Assembly: GCA_028875655.1 (NCBI GenBank)
Contig: JAPPCX010000054.1
Coordinates: forward strand, 1 to 64,000
DNA length: 64,000 nucleotides
Direction of reading: 5' to 3'
DNA from: Chloroflexota bacterium
Lineage (GTDB): Bacteria > Chloroflexota > Dehalococcoidia > Lucifugimonadales > UBA3495
Position numbers and translations under genes: made by a program
Notes under the pieces: generated by a model
The model's input: only the letters and a program-made list of their open reading frames with translations
Database searches by the model: none
What the model was told of the DNA's origin: nothing
In this document: positions 43,761 to 51,388 of the stretch, piece after piece
Layout: each line of letters opens with the position of its first letter
Numbering within the stretch: the first letter of the stretch is position 1

Positions 43761-45521
43761 TTATCTGCGAGTCAACTTGGGTGAGAAGACCTGTTCCGGA
43801 CAGTCGCCGGTGTGTCGCTTATCGCGTATGTGGGCCTCGAACTCGTCGCCGAAGTAGCGCAGGGCGGACGATACCGGGTTGAAGCCCAGCTGGCCGTGGC
43901 CGCACAGGGAACCGGCCTGCATGTTCTCGCCGATGTTCCGCATCAGGGCCAGGTCTTCCTCGGTGCCCTCCAGGTTGCTGATGCGCTCCAGGATTTCCAG
44001 CAGGTGGCTCATCCCCATGCGGCAGGGGAAGCACTTGCCGCAGGATTCGTACTGGCAGAAGGCAATCAGGTTGCGGGTGAGGTCAACGGCGCAGGTGTCC
44101 TCGTCGCAAACGATGATGCCGCCGGAGCCGAGGATGGCGCCCGCTGCGCGGAACACGTCGAAATCCAGCACCAGATCAAGGTTGGCATCGCTGGCGGAAA
44201 GCACGCCGCCCAAGGGGCCGCCCGTTTGCAGCAGCTTCATGCTTTTGCCGTTGGGAACTCCGCCGGCCATATCGAAAAGCACCTGCCGGAACGTCATGCC
44301 TAGGGGCACCTCGATCAGGCCGGGGTAAGTGATGTCGCCGGAAAGGCAGAGGATGGCGGTGCCGCTGCTGCCGTTGATGCGGTTGTCCGGGTCGGGCCGG
44401 GTGCCGATGCCGGCGAACCACTCGCCGCCGCGGGCGACGATCTCCGGCACGTAAGCCAGCGTCTTGACGTTGTTGATGTTGGAAGGCTTGCCGAAGACGC
44501 CCACTTGCGCGGGGAAAGGCGGGCGGTAGCGGGGCATGGAACGCTTGCCTTCAATTGCCTCCATGAGCGCGGTTTCCTCGCCGGAAACGTAGGAGTCGCC
44601 GGTGAGCGCCACCTCAACGTCAAAGGAGAAATCGCTCCCCAGTATGTTCTGGCCCAGCAACCCAAGCTCGTAGGCTTGCTCGATGACGGCGCGGGTGCGG
44701 TCTATGGGCTGGTTGTGGCCGTGGCGGATGAAGACGTAGCCACGGTTGGCGTTGCAGGCGTAGCCGGCGATGGTGATGCCCTCCACCACGGTGGCAGGGT
44801 CGCTTTCCAGGATTCCCCGGTCGTTGAACGCGCCGGGATCGCCCTCCTCGCAGTTGCAGAGGATGTACTTGTTGGGGTCGGGGTTGCCGGCGAGGAACCC
44901 CCACTTGACGCCGGCGGGAAACGCCGCGCCGCCGCGTCCACGGAGGCCGGAAGTGAGCACTTCCTGGCGGGCCTCGTCCGGTGTCATGGCGGTGAGGGCC
45001 TTGTTCAAGGCAGAGTACCCGCCGTTGGCGATGTACTGGTACAGGTCCGAGGGGTCGATGTGGCCGGCGTTGCGCAGGGCGATGCGCTGCTGCTGCGCCA
45101 GCATGGGATGATCGTTGAGATCGGGGATGCCGTCCTGGGCGGCGCCGGCGTCGCCCAGGTAACCGAGAACGTGTTCGGACACCGGCTCTCCGCCGGTTAC
45201 GTGCTGGCTCACGATGCGCTGTGCGATTTGGGGTGTGACGTTGCGATAGAAGATGCGCGGGCCGTTGGGCATCTGAACGTCCAGCAGCGGCTCGGCGAAG
45301 CACAGTCCCAGGGTGCCAACCTCCGACACGTTGGCCTGGATCTGTCGCTCGGCCAGGACCGCGTTCACTGCTGCCACAACCTCAAAGCCGCCGGCGGCCT
45401 CGCCGGCAAGGCCGGTGCCGACGCGAACCCACGGGCGGTCACCGTTGGTCAAAGCCTGCCAACGCCGTTCGGCCTCGGCGAGGATGGAATCGAAATCTGC
45501 GGTGGTGGTAGAAATAGCCAC
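43761..45521 (-). CDS. nuoF: NADH dehydrogenase NuoF-like (FdsB/HoxF-type) subunit
   Basis: Flavoprotein that oxidises NADH. A ~130-residue N-terminal thioredoxin-like domain is followed by the NADH/FMN region (SGLRGRGGAAFPAGVKWGF, NCEEGDPGAFNDR, GEETALMEAIEG). Next comes the SLBB domain and then the [4Fe-4S] motif ESCGKCFPCRMG with its later Cys in GSLCGHGQ. The N-terminal extension is typical of NAD-reducing formate dehydrogenase or hydrogenase diaphorases. It probably forms a complex with the adjacent NuoE and FDH-like proteins. Confidence 0.93.
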   Translation of the reverse strand: MAISTTTADFDSILAEAERRWQALTNGDRPWVRVGTGLAGEAAGGFEVVAAVNAVLAERQIQANVSEVGTLGLCFAEPLLDVQMPNGPRIFYRNVTPQIAQRIVSQHVTGGEPVSEHVLGYLGDAGAAQDGIPDLNDHPMLAQQQRIALRNAGHIDPSDLYQYIANGGYSALNKALTAMTPDEARQEVLTSGLRGRGGAAFPAGVKWGFLAGNPDPNKYILCNCEEGDPGAFNDRGILESDPATVVEGITIAGYACNANRGYVFIRHGHNQPIDRTRAVIEQAYELGLLGQNILGSDFSFDVEVALTGDSYVSGEETALMEAIEGKRSMPRYRPPFPAQVGVFGKPSNINNVKTLAYVPEIVARGGEWFAGIGTRPDPDNRINGSSGTAILCLSGDITYPGLIEVPLGMTFRQVLFDMAGGVPNGKSMKLLQTGGPLGGVLSASDANLDLVLDFDVFRAAGAILGSGGIIVCDEDTCAVDLTRNLIAFCQYESCGKCFPCRMGMSHLLEILERISNLEGTEEDLALMRNIGENMQAGSLCGHGQLGFNPVSSALRYFGDEFEAHIRDKRHTGDCPEQVFSPKLTRR

Positions 45522-45535
45522 GACGAAAGCCGGAT

Positions 45536-46015
45536 TCAGTGGGACGGAGCGGATTGCAGGGCGGTTGCGATTCTATCGCGAGCGGATTCGGGAGTGACGC
45601 GGCCGGCCAGGTGGTGGTCGATGGCCATGACCGGGGCGTGGGCGCACGCGCCCAGGCACGTATTGTACCGGAGCGTAGCCTTGCCGTCGGGGGTATCGCC
45701 CTCGTCGGAAAGGCCCAGGGCATCCTGGGCCGCGGCTATGATGCGGCCGGCGCCCATGACGTGGCACGACGGGCCCCAGCAGACCTCAACGCGGTGCTCC
45801 ATGGGCGGATCGAACCGAAAGTTGGGGTAAAAGGTTGCGACGGCCCAAACGTCGTTAACGGTGGCGTCCATGCGGGACGCGACGGCTTCAACGGCCTCTT
45901 TGGGGATGTAGCCGATGGCGTCCTCGACCGCCAGGAGGGACGAGAGGACGGTTACGGTGGATTGCGGCTGATTGTTGACTGCGTCGGCAATCAGGGACTG
46001 AGTAGCGGCGTCCAT
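45536..46015 (-). CDS. nuoE: NuoE-like [2Fe-2S] subunit
   Basis: A 159-residue thioredoxin-like ferredoxin. The cluster ligands are in CWGPSCHVMGA (C-x4-C) and CLGACAHAP (C-x3-C), preceded by the helical NuoE N-terminal domain (GYIPKEAVEAVASRM). It shuttles electrons between the NuoF FMN and other clusters. It is the first gene of the NuoE-NuoF part, with 14 bases before nuoF. Confidence 0.93.
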   Translation of the reverse strand: MDAATQSLIADAVNNQPQSTVTVLSSLLAVEDAIGYIPKEAVEAVASRMDATVNDVWAVATFYPNFRFDPPMEHRVEVCWGPSCHVMGAGRIIAAAQDALGLSDEGDTPDGKATLRYNTCLGACAHAPVMAIDHHLAGRVTPESARDRIATALQSAPSH

Positions 46016-46140
46016 GGTGCAACGGGGTACTTTGTGAAATTCGGTACAAGGGAGTTGGTCGTCGCCAGTCTAGCACACGGTATGCCGGCGGGCAACGACA
46101 GCCAGCGGCATACCGGTCGGTTGCAGCCGTAATAGCGCGG

Positions 46141-46803
46141 TCAACTCTGATCGGCGGCCCGGTTTTCCAGGGCTTTGTCCATGACCCGCTGGAAGACTTC
46201 GTAGGGCTGCGCGCCCGTGAAGAGAAGGTTGTCGAACACGAACGTGGGGATGCCACGGATGCCGTAGCCCAGGGCCTCGTGGTACTGGTCCACGACGCGC
46301 TGAGCATAATGGCCGGATTCGACCCGTTCCTTCAACTCCGCGCCATCCAGCCCGACGCTGCGTCCGATATCGGCCAGCACGGAGGGGTCGCCCAGGTTTT
46401 CCCGGCGGTCCCAATAGGCTTCGTAGGCGGCGTGGTGGTACTCGAGGAACTTGCCGTGCTCCTGTGCGTATTCGGTGGCCTGCAGGGAGTTCAGGCTGTT
46501 GGGGGTGTATTGGGGCGGGCGCATCACGATGTTCGCTTCCCGCGCCTGGGTGCGCAGCGGGTCGGAAAGTTCGTCGTCGGATTCGCCGGGACGGGGTTCC
46601 CGCACGCGGCCTTCCACCGGGGTGTCGGGGCGCAGGAGGTAGGCCCGGCCTTCGACGGTGATGTCGTACTCATCCGCAAGTTTGTCGACGCGTTCCAGGC
46701 CGACGTAGCACCAGGGTCAAATATAGTCGTACCAGACGATGACGTGCACCGGGTTGGGGTCGTCAGGATGGCTGTGAGCAGGCGGCTGTTGGGCGGTGGA
46801 CAT
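46141..46803 (-). CDS. FrnE-type DsbA oxidoreductase selenoprotein (UPWC), TGA read as Sec
   Basis: The track shows only a 158-residue C-terminal piece. The same frame runs upstream to an ATG at 46803 through one TGA (46717-46719), giving VIVWYDYI-U-PWCYVGLERV. FrnE/DsbA proteins have CPWCYxG here, so the TGA replaces the first active-site Cys at residue 29. The rest fits the family: an inserted helical domain and the cis-Pro loop GIPTFVFDN near residue 184. Total is 220 residues, a normal length. GAGG lies seven bases before the ATG. There is no signal peptide, so it is cytoplasmic. It should catalyse thiol-disulfide exchange with unusually high reactivity. It lies upstream of nuoE. The alternative, a nonsense mutation, is less likely because position and context are exact. 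Confidence 0.88.
46684..46704 (-). promoter_or_regulatory. Candidate bacterial SECIS hairpin of the FrnE-like gene
   Basis: From 13 to 33 bases after the TGA the mRNA can pair GUCGGC with GUCGAC (one G-U pair). After a C-C mismatch it pairs UG with CG, leaving the apical loop GAA. A G at the first loop position, 22 bases from the UGA, fits the known spacing of bacterial SECIS elements. Worked out by hand. Confidence 0.55.
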
Positions 46804-46821
46804 GGCGGCACCTCAGCGGGG

Positions 46822-46895
46822 CTGGATTCCCGCTTTCGCGGGAATGACGGTCAGATAGGGGAATGAGGGTCAGATGGGAGAATGGCGGCGAGATG
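46822..46895. repeat. GGATTCCCGC/GCGGGAATGAC repeat with three degenerate tandem units
   Basis: A full unit is followed by three related ~19-base units (GGGAATGACGGTCAGATAG, GGGAATGAGGGTCAGATGG, GAGAATGGCGGCGAGATGG). It fills the gap upstream of the FrnE-like selenoprotein gene. Confidence 0.75.
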
Positions 46896-46901
46896 GTTTG
46901 A

Positions 46902-47612
46902 TCAGCACATGGCGAGACGGTCGAGCAGCGGGTACAGACCTTCCAGGCTGTCGATGTGGTCGCAGCCGGCCACGTCGGAGTGGAAACCGCCGCGGTCGAT
47001 CAGGACGGGATAAAGGCCGGCCTCGCGGGCGCCCTGGACATCGGAGCGGGGCTGGTCGCCGACGTGCATGGCCTGGTGCGGCGACACGGCCATACGCTCC
47101 AGTCCGGCTTCAAAGATAGCGGTGGCGGGTTTCTCGCCCACCTCGCGCCCGGTGATGCAGAACTCCAGGTACTCGTGGATCCCGATCCGGCGGGTGAGTT
47201 CCTCCATGTCCCGCCGCAGGTTGGTGAGGACGGCCAGGCGGTAGCCGCGGGCTTTGAGTTCGGCCAGGACGGGCCGGGTCTCCTCAAACTCGACCAGTTC
47301 CTTGGGGACCGAGATGGCCATGTCCCAGATTTGCTTGGCCATGCGCAGGGAAACGGCGACTCCCGACTCTTCCAGTATGATCTGCTCGTACCGGGCGAAG
47401 AAAGCATCGCGGTCGGCGGCGTCGCGGTCGCCCAGGGGCATGCGGTGGTTTTCCTCGTTGAAATAGAGGTCGGCGATGGCGTAGCCCCGGGCCAGGCGTT
47501 CCGGTGGAACCCGTATGCCGAGGTTCTGGCAAGCGGCGTGTTGAATCTGGGGCAGAGGCGGCCAGAATCGCACCAGAGTGTTGTAGAAATCGAAGAATAT
47601 CGCGTCGATCAT
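46902..47612 (-). CDS. HAD-superfamily hydrolase
   Basis: A 236-residue phosphatase-like protein. Motif I is AIFFDFYNTLVRFWPP, motif II LAVLTNLRRDM, motif III GEKPATAIF and motif IV HVGDQPRSDVQGA. In motif I the usual second Asp is replaced (DFYNT), as in several HAD subfamilies. The substrate is unknown. It is the third HAD gene of the window, and not a close copy of the others. Confidence 0.85.
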   Translation of the reverse strand: MIDAIFFDFYNTLVRFWPPLPQIQHAACQNLGIRVPPERLARGYAIADLYFNEENHRMPLGDRDAADRDAFFARYEQIILEESGVAVSLRMAKQIWDMAISVPKELVEFEETRPVLAELKARGYRLAVLTNLRRDMEELTRRIGIHEYLEFCITGREVGEKPATAIFEAGLERMAVSPHQAMHVGDQPRSDVQGAREAGLYPVLIDRGGFHSDVAGCDHIDSLEGLYPLLDRLAMC

Positions 47613-47742
47613 TGGGTTAGAGGAGCGCCCCGACTAGCGAGAGTGGCCAATGGCCCCGGTCGGACGCCGCCAATAATAGCACAACCGAATTGAGCCGCAT
47701 TGGTGGTTGCCGAATACACCAATAGTGGGATTGACCACAGCA

Positions 47743-48543
47743 TCAACCGGGCCGGAGGCTTTGTCCCGAGGCGAGCTTCGCAAGCGCGTCGCTCACCGCT
47801 GCCGGCGAATCCAGCCGGTATTTGGCGCGGGTAGCGGAGCCGGCCGGGCCGACGAAGACACCGAAACCGCCGACGGCCTGCGCCGCCGCAAAAGCGTCTT
47901 CATCCGTGGCGTCGTCGCCGATGTAGATGGGAAATGCGCCGGGGGCCAGCCGGGAACGCACCAAGTCCAGCGCGCGGCCCTTGTCCCAGTCCACGGCAGG
48001 GCGCAACTCGATGGCCGCTTTGGCGGTGGAAGACCGGATCCGGCCAGCCGTGATTGCGGAGCCGGCGACGTCGTGGACGATTGACTCGACCCGGTGGTGG
48101 TACTGCGGCGGGACCCGGCGGTAGTGCACGGTCAGCGTCAGGGTCTTGTTTTCCACCTGGGCTTCCGGCACGTCGGACAGAGCGGACACAAGGCGGCTGG
48201 CAATTTCGGAAAAGGCAGGAATTGATGCCGCAGCGGCGGGATGCAAGTATTGCAGGTCAGGGCCGGAGATTTCCAGGCCGTGGTTGCCGGCGTACACCAG
48301 GCCGGGGACACCGACGCGGTGGGCCACGTCGTCCAGGGAACGGCCGCTGAGGATGCCGACGGTAGATCCGGGTTTTCGGCTCAGGGCTTCCAGCAGTTTG
48401 GAGTTGCCGGGGCGCAATACCGCGTCTTCGGGACGTGGCGCGATCTCCGAAAGGGTGCCGTCGAAATCGAGCAGGAGGAGGAGGGATGATTGAGTTGATA
48501 CATCCTTCGACAAGCTCAGGATGAGCGGGTCGGGGGGATTCAT
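47743..48543 (-). CDS. otsB: Trehalose-6-phosphate phosphatase
   Basis: Removes phosphate from trehalose 6-phosphate. HAD motifs are LLLLDFDGTLSEIAPRP, VGILSGRSLDDV, GNHGLEI and YIGDDATDEDAFAAA, with the family segment DWDKGRALD. At 266 residues it has normal length. The first ~14 residues (DPLILSLSKD) are a translated dispersed repeat, and the only ATG precedes it. It follows otsA on the same strand after 34 bases, so both enzymes of the OtsAB pathway are co-expressed. Confidence 0.94.
   Translation of the reverse strand: MNPPDPLILSLSKDVSTQSSLLLLLDFDGTLSEIAPRPEDAVLRPGNSKLLEALSRKPGSTVGILSGRSLDDVAHRVGVPGLVYAGNHGLEISGPDLQYLHPAAAASIPAFSEIASRLVSALSDVPEAQVENKTLTLTVHYRRVPPQYHHRVESIVHDVAGSAITAGRIRSSTAKAAIELRPAVDWDKGRALDLVRSRLAPGAFPIYIGDDATDEDAFAAAQAVGGFGVFVGPAGSATRAKYRLDSPAAVSDALAKLASGQSLRPG
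48501..48529. repeat. CATCCTTCGACAAGCTCAGGATGAGCGGG repeat
   Basis: One copy of a second dispersed palindrome-like repeat family, overlapping the first codons of otsB. Related copies lie at 30058-30086 and 58983-59010. Confidence 0.8.
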
Positions 48544-48577
48544 CGACTTGGCAGCGGGTCGGCGGGTGGTTGGCGGG

Positions 48578-50095
48578 TCAAGCGGTGGAGGCGATGGTGG
48601 CGGCGAGGCGGGAATGGTCCGGGGTGCTGGCCTGCATGAGGTGCATCATGATGCGGCCGGCCCATTTGTAGATATTGTTTTCCTGGACGGTGTTGCGCAT
48701 CTGGCGCATCCGCATACGGCGTTCCAGGTCGCTCATGTTGAGGGCCTGGTGGATGGCGTCGGCGAACTGCTCGGTGGCGTAGGGGTTAATGATCAGGGAG
48801 CCGGTAAGCTCCTGGGCGGCGCCGGCGAAAGCGCTGAGGATAAGCACGCCGTCCTCATCGACGCGGGAGGCCACGTACTCCTTGGCGACCAGGTTCATGC
48901 CGTCGTGCAGGCTGCTTTCGGCGCAGAAACTGGCCAGACGACGCAGGGCCGAGAAGGTTGCCGAGGGGAGCGAAGTGGGCCAGTAGAGTATGGGCTGCCA
49001 GCCATCGTATCCGAACCGTTGGTTAATGCGGTTGACGATGGATTCAATATCGATGGTGAGCTGCATGTAGGAGTCGATGTTGGTGCGGCTGGTGGCTCCG
49101 GCCTGCAGGAAAACCAGGCGGCCACGGTATTGGGGCCACTTCTCCAGGAGTCGTTCCACGGCCCGGAGGCGATGGGGGATGCCCTTGGTGTAGTCCTGGC
49201 GGTCGATACCCAAGCCCAGGATCCGCCCCCGATTGAGGCCGAGTTCCCGGGACAGTCGGAACATTTCCGCTTCGACTTCCGGAGTGCGGGCCTCGGTGTC
49301 AATGCCGTCGAAGTCGATGCTGATGGGGAAGGGACGGATCAAGGTGGTCTCGTTGCGATAGTCCACCAGGCCGTAGTCGGGGTCAACCTGGGCATCGAGA
49401 TTGGCGTCCACGCAGTTGATGAAGTTCTGGCAATCGCCGGAGAGGTGGAACCCCAGGAGGTCGTTGCCCAACATCCCGTCGAGGATTTCTTCCTGCCAGG
49501 GGCAGATGCGGAGGATATCGGGGTTTGGCCAGGGGATGTGCCAGAACTGGCCGATGATGGCGTCCTGATTGACTTCGCGGATGTAGCGGGGAAGGAGCGC
49601 GAGATGGTAGTCCTGGATGAGGACGATGGCCGGGTCGTCGTCGATTTCGTCGAGAACGAGGTCGGCGAAGCGGCGGTTGACGGACTGATAGAAACCGTAG
49701 TGTTCGGAGTCGAAAAGGGGTTCAGTGTAGGCGATGTGGCAAAGGGGCCAGAGTCCCTCGTTGGAGAAGCCGTAGTAGTAACCGTTGTTTTCCTCCTCGG
49801 TAAGGCTGAGGAGGCGCATACGGTAGGCCGGCGAATCCTGAGGCACCGGAATGCGACCGTGCTGGTCCATGGCGGCGCGGTCGGCATCGCTGCTGCTCTG
49901 GGCGATCCAGGTGCCGCCACAGGCGCGCATCAAGGGGTCGATGGCAGCCGTGAGACCTCCGGGGGGCATTTCGCCGTGGAGATTTCCGGACTCATCGATA
50001 TTGAAAACGTAGGGCTGACGGTTGGAAACCACCAGCAGTCGGTAATCGCTCAGTTCTCTGCTGACCAGCCGTTGTAAATCGTCGCCGGTCCACAT
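48578..50095 (-). CDS. otsA: Alpha,alpha-trehalose-phosphate synthase (GT20)
   Basis: Joins UDP-glucose (or another NDP-glucose) and glucose 6-phosphate to trehalose 6-phosphate. GT20 motifs are [37 protein letters not shown] and [15 protein letters not shown]. The ATG at 50095 has AAGGAAGG about ten bases upstream; the track start at 50125 has none. The result is 505 residues. Trehalose acts as compatible solute and stress protectant. A palindromic element lies upstream. Confidence 0.95.
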   Translation of the reverse strand: MWTGDDLQRLVSRELSDYRLLVVSNRQPYVFNIDESGNLHGEMPPGGLTAAIDPLMRACGGTWIAQSSSDADRAAMDQHGRIPVPQDSPAYRMRLLSLTEEENNGYYYGFSNEGLWPLCHIAYTEPLFDSEHYGFYQSVNRRFADLVLDEIDDDPAIVLIQDYHLALLPRYIREVNQDAIIGQFWHIPWPNPDILRICPWQEEILDGMLGNDLLGFHLSGDCQNFINCVDANLDAQVDPDYGLVDYRNETTLIRPFPISIDFDGIDTEARTPEVEAEMFRLSRELGLNRGRILGLGIDRQDYTKGIPHRLRAVERLLEKWPQYRGRLVFLQAGATSRTNIDSYMQLTIDIESIVNRINQRFGYDGWQPILYWPTSLPSATFSALRRLASFCAESSLHDGMNLVAKEYVASRVDEDGVLILSAFAGAAQELTGSLIINPYATEQFADAIHQALNMSDLERRMRMRQMRNTVQENNIYKWAGRIMMHLMQASTPDHSRLAATIASTA

Positions 50096-50153
50096 GCTCA
50101 GGCAACCTTCCTTTTCATGCGGCAAGGCACGATGCCGCCAGGTTATGTGATAT

Positions 50154-50188
50154 TGGCATAATAATTATGCGATGGGCGAATTATGCCA
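50154..50188. promoter_or_regulatory. Operator-like element upstream of otsA, three half-sites
   Basis: TGGCATAAT (50154-50162), then A, then ATTATGC (to 50170) make the perfect palindrome GCATAATAATTATGC. A further ATTATGCCA lies at 50180-50188 and is the perfect inverted partner of the first arm. It sits 59-93 bases before otsA, within the gap to the str operon, so it could control otsAB. Confidence 0.6.
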
Positions 50189-50325
50189 TAGCGGGGACGC
50201 CGGGTCAACGCGGCGGGCCTGGGCCGGGCGGATCCGGGGATGACGGTGAGGGAGCGGAAATGATGGGGGGTTGGGCAGGGATGGCGGATTGGCTTTGAAA
50301 GGGGTCTGGCGGCGTTCGGGCGCGG
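50189..50325. other. Gap between otsA region and rpsL promoter
   Basis: G-rich, non-coding sequence between the divergent otsA and rpsL transcription units. Apart from the flanking operator-like element and promoter I see no gene or structured RNA. The whole otsA-rpsL gap is about 308 bases. Confidence 0.4.
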
Positions 50326-50354
50326 TTGACATGGACGCTCAGTAGGGATAACAT
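50326..50354 (+). promoter_or_regulatory. Promoter of the str operon (rpsL)
   Basis: A perfect TTGACA (50326-50331) is 17 bases from TAACAT (50349-50354). It lies 50 bases before the rpsL start, in the right orientation. Confidence 0.8.
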
Positions 50355-50403
50355 CTTTCGGTGTTGTGTCGGGATTTTAACCGCGCACAAAGCAGGGAAC
50401 GTT

Positions 50404-50814
50404 ATGCCTACAGTGAATCAACTGGTACGAAAGGGGCGCAAGCCGGTGCGCAAGGGCACCAAGGCTCCGGCGCTGCACTGGGTGCAGAACTCGCTGCGGA
50501 ACCGGACCCGCTGGGGTCCCGGATGCCCGCAACGACGCGGGGTGTGCATCCAAGTGCGGACGATGACGCCCAAGAAGCCGAACTCGGCACTGCGCAAGAT
50601 CTGCCGCGTGCGGCTGACCAACGGCGTGGAAGTGACTGCGTACATCGGTGGGGAAGGCCACAACCTTCAAGAGCACTCGGTGGTGTTGATACGCGGCGGC
50701 CGGGTGAAAGACTTGCCGGGCGTACGCTACCACGTAGTACGCAGCAACCTGGACACCGAAGGCGTCAGCGGGCGCCGACAGGGCCGCAGCAAGTACGGAA
50801 CCCGTAAGGGATAA
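50404..50814 (+). CDS. rpsL: 30S ribosomal protein S12
   Basis: Decoding-centre protein. [19 protein letters not shown] opens it. [10 protein letters not shown] and [26 protein letters not shown] are the conserved loops, including the lysines tied to streptomycin response. Between KAPAL and GCPQRRGVC there is an insertion of about 13-15 residues ([15 protein letters not shown]) absent from the E. coli type. ATG 50404 gives 136 residues. First gene of the str operon. Confidence 0.97.
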   Translation: MPTVNQLVRKGRKPVRKGTKAPALHWVQNSLRNRTRWGPGCPQRRGVCIQVRTMTPKKPNSALRKICRVRLTNGVEVTAYIGGEGHNLQEHSVVLIRGGRVKDLPGVRYHVVRSNLDTEGVSGRRQGRSKYGTRKG

Positions 50815-50831
50815 AACGAGGCCCCGGCAGA

Positions 50832-50868
50832 AGCCACGATTCTTCACCCCCCGAGTTGGGGGGTGGCT
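50832..50868 (+). terminator. Strong GC hairpin between rpsL and rpsG
   Basis: CACCCCCC-GAGTT-GGGGGGTG is a perfect 8-bp stem with a 5-base loop. The arms are also part of a longer alternative pairing (AGCCAC with GTGGCT). It is followed by TTAATCT, not a clear U-run, so it could be an attenuator, an mRNA-stabilising hairpin or the end of an IS200/IS605-like element. Confidence 0.5.
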
Positions 50869-50913
50869 TAATCTAAAACCCAACGCGGAAACGGAAGCTC
50901 AAGGTAGATTGAC

Positions 50914-51384
50914 ATGTCGCGAAGACGCCGCGCAGAACCGCGCGTAATCAAACCGGACCCGAGGTACAGCAACCTGGAGTTGGCGAAGTTCATCAACCGG
51001 GTGATGATCAAGGGGAAGAAGTCAACGGCCCAGCGCGTAGTGTACGACGCCCTGGAACTGGTGCGCCAAGACTCCAACCAGGACCCGATTGTGGTTTTCT
51101 CCAGCGCGATGCGAAACGCCACTCCGTTGGTGGAAGTGCGACCCCGGCGGGTGGGAGGAGCGACCTACCAGGTGCCGGTGGAGCTACGCACAAGCCGCAG
51201 TGAGGCACTGGCGATGCGGTGGATCATTCGCGGGGCGCGAGGGCGCAACGGAATGCGCATGGCCCGGGGACTGGCCAACGAATTCATGGACGCGGCGCGA
51301 GGAGAGGGTTCGGCCGTACGTCGGAAGGATGAACTGCACCGGATGGCAGAGGCGAACCGCGCATTCGTACACTACCGGCGGTAA
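50914..51384 (+). CDS. rpsG: 30S ribosomal protein S7
   Basis: Binds the 3' major domain of 16S rRNA and initiates head assembly. MSRRRRAEPR opens it, and LAKFINRVMIKGKKSTAQRVVYDAL and EVRPRRVGGATYQVPVEL are the conserved parts. It has 156 residues, as is usual. It lies between rpsL and fusA; the 99-base gap upstream holds the GC hairpin. Confidence 0.97.
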   Translation: MSRRRRAEPRVIKPDPRYSNLELAKFINRVMIKGKKSTAQRVVYDALELVRQDSNQDPIVVFSSAMRNATPLVEVRPRRVGGATYQVPVELRTSRSEALAMRWIIRGARGRNGMRMARGLANEFMDAARGEGSAVRRKDELHRMAEANRAFVHYRR

Positions 51385-51388
51385 TGTA

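Noticed and set aside
48521-50077. 518-residue plus-strand ORF opposite otsA
   Set aside because: Antisense shadow of a clear GT20 enzyme.
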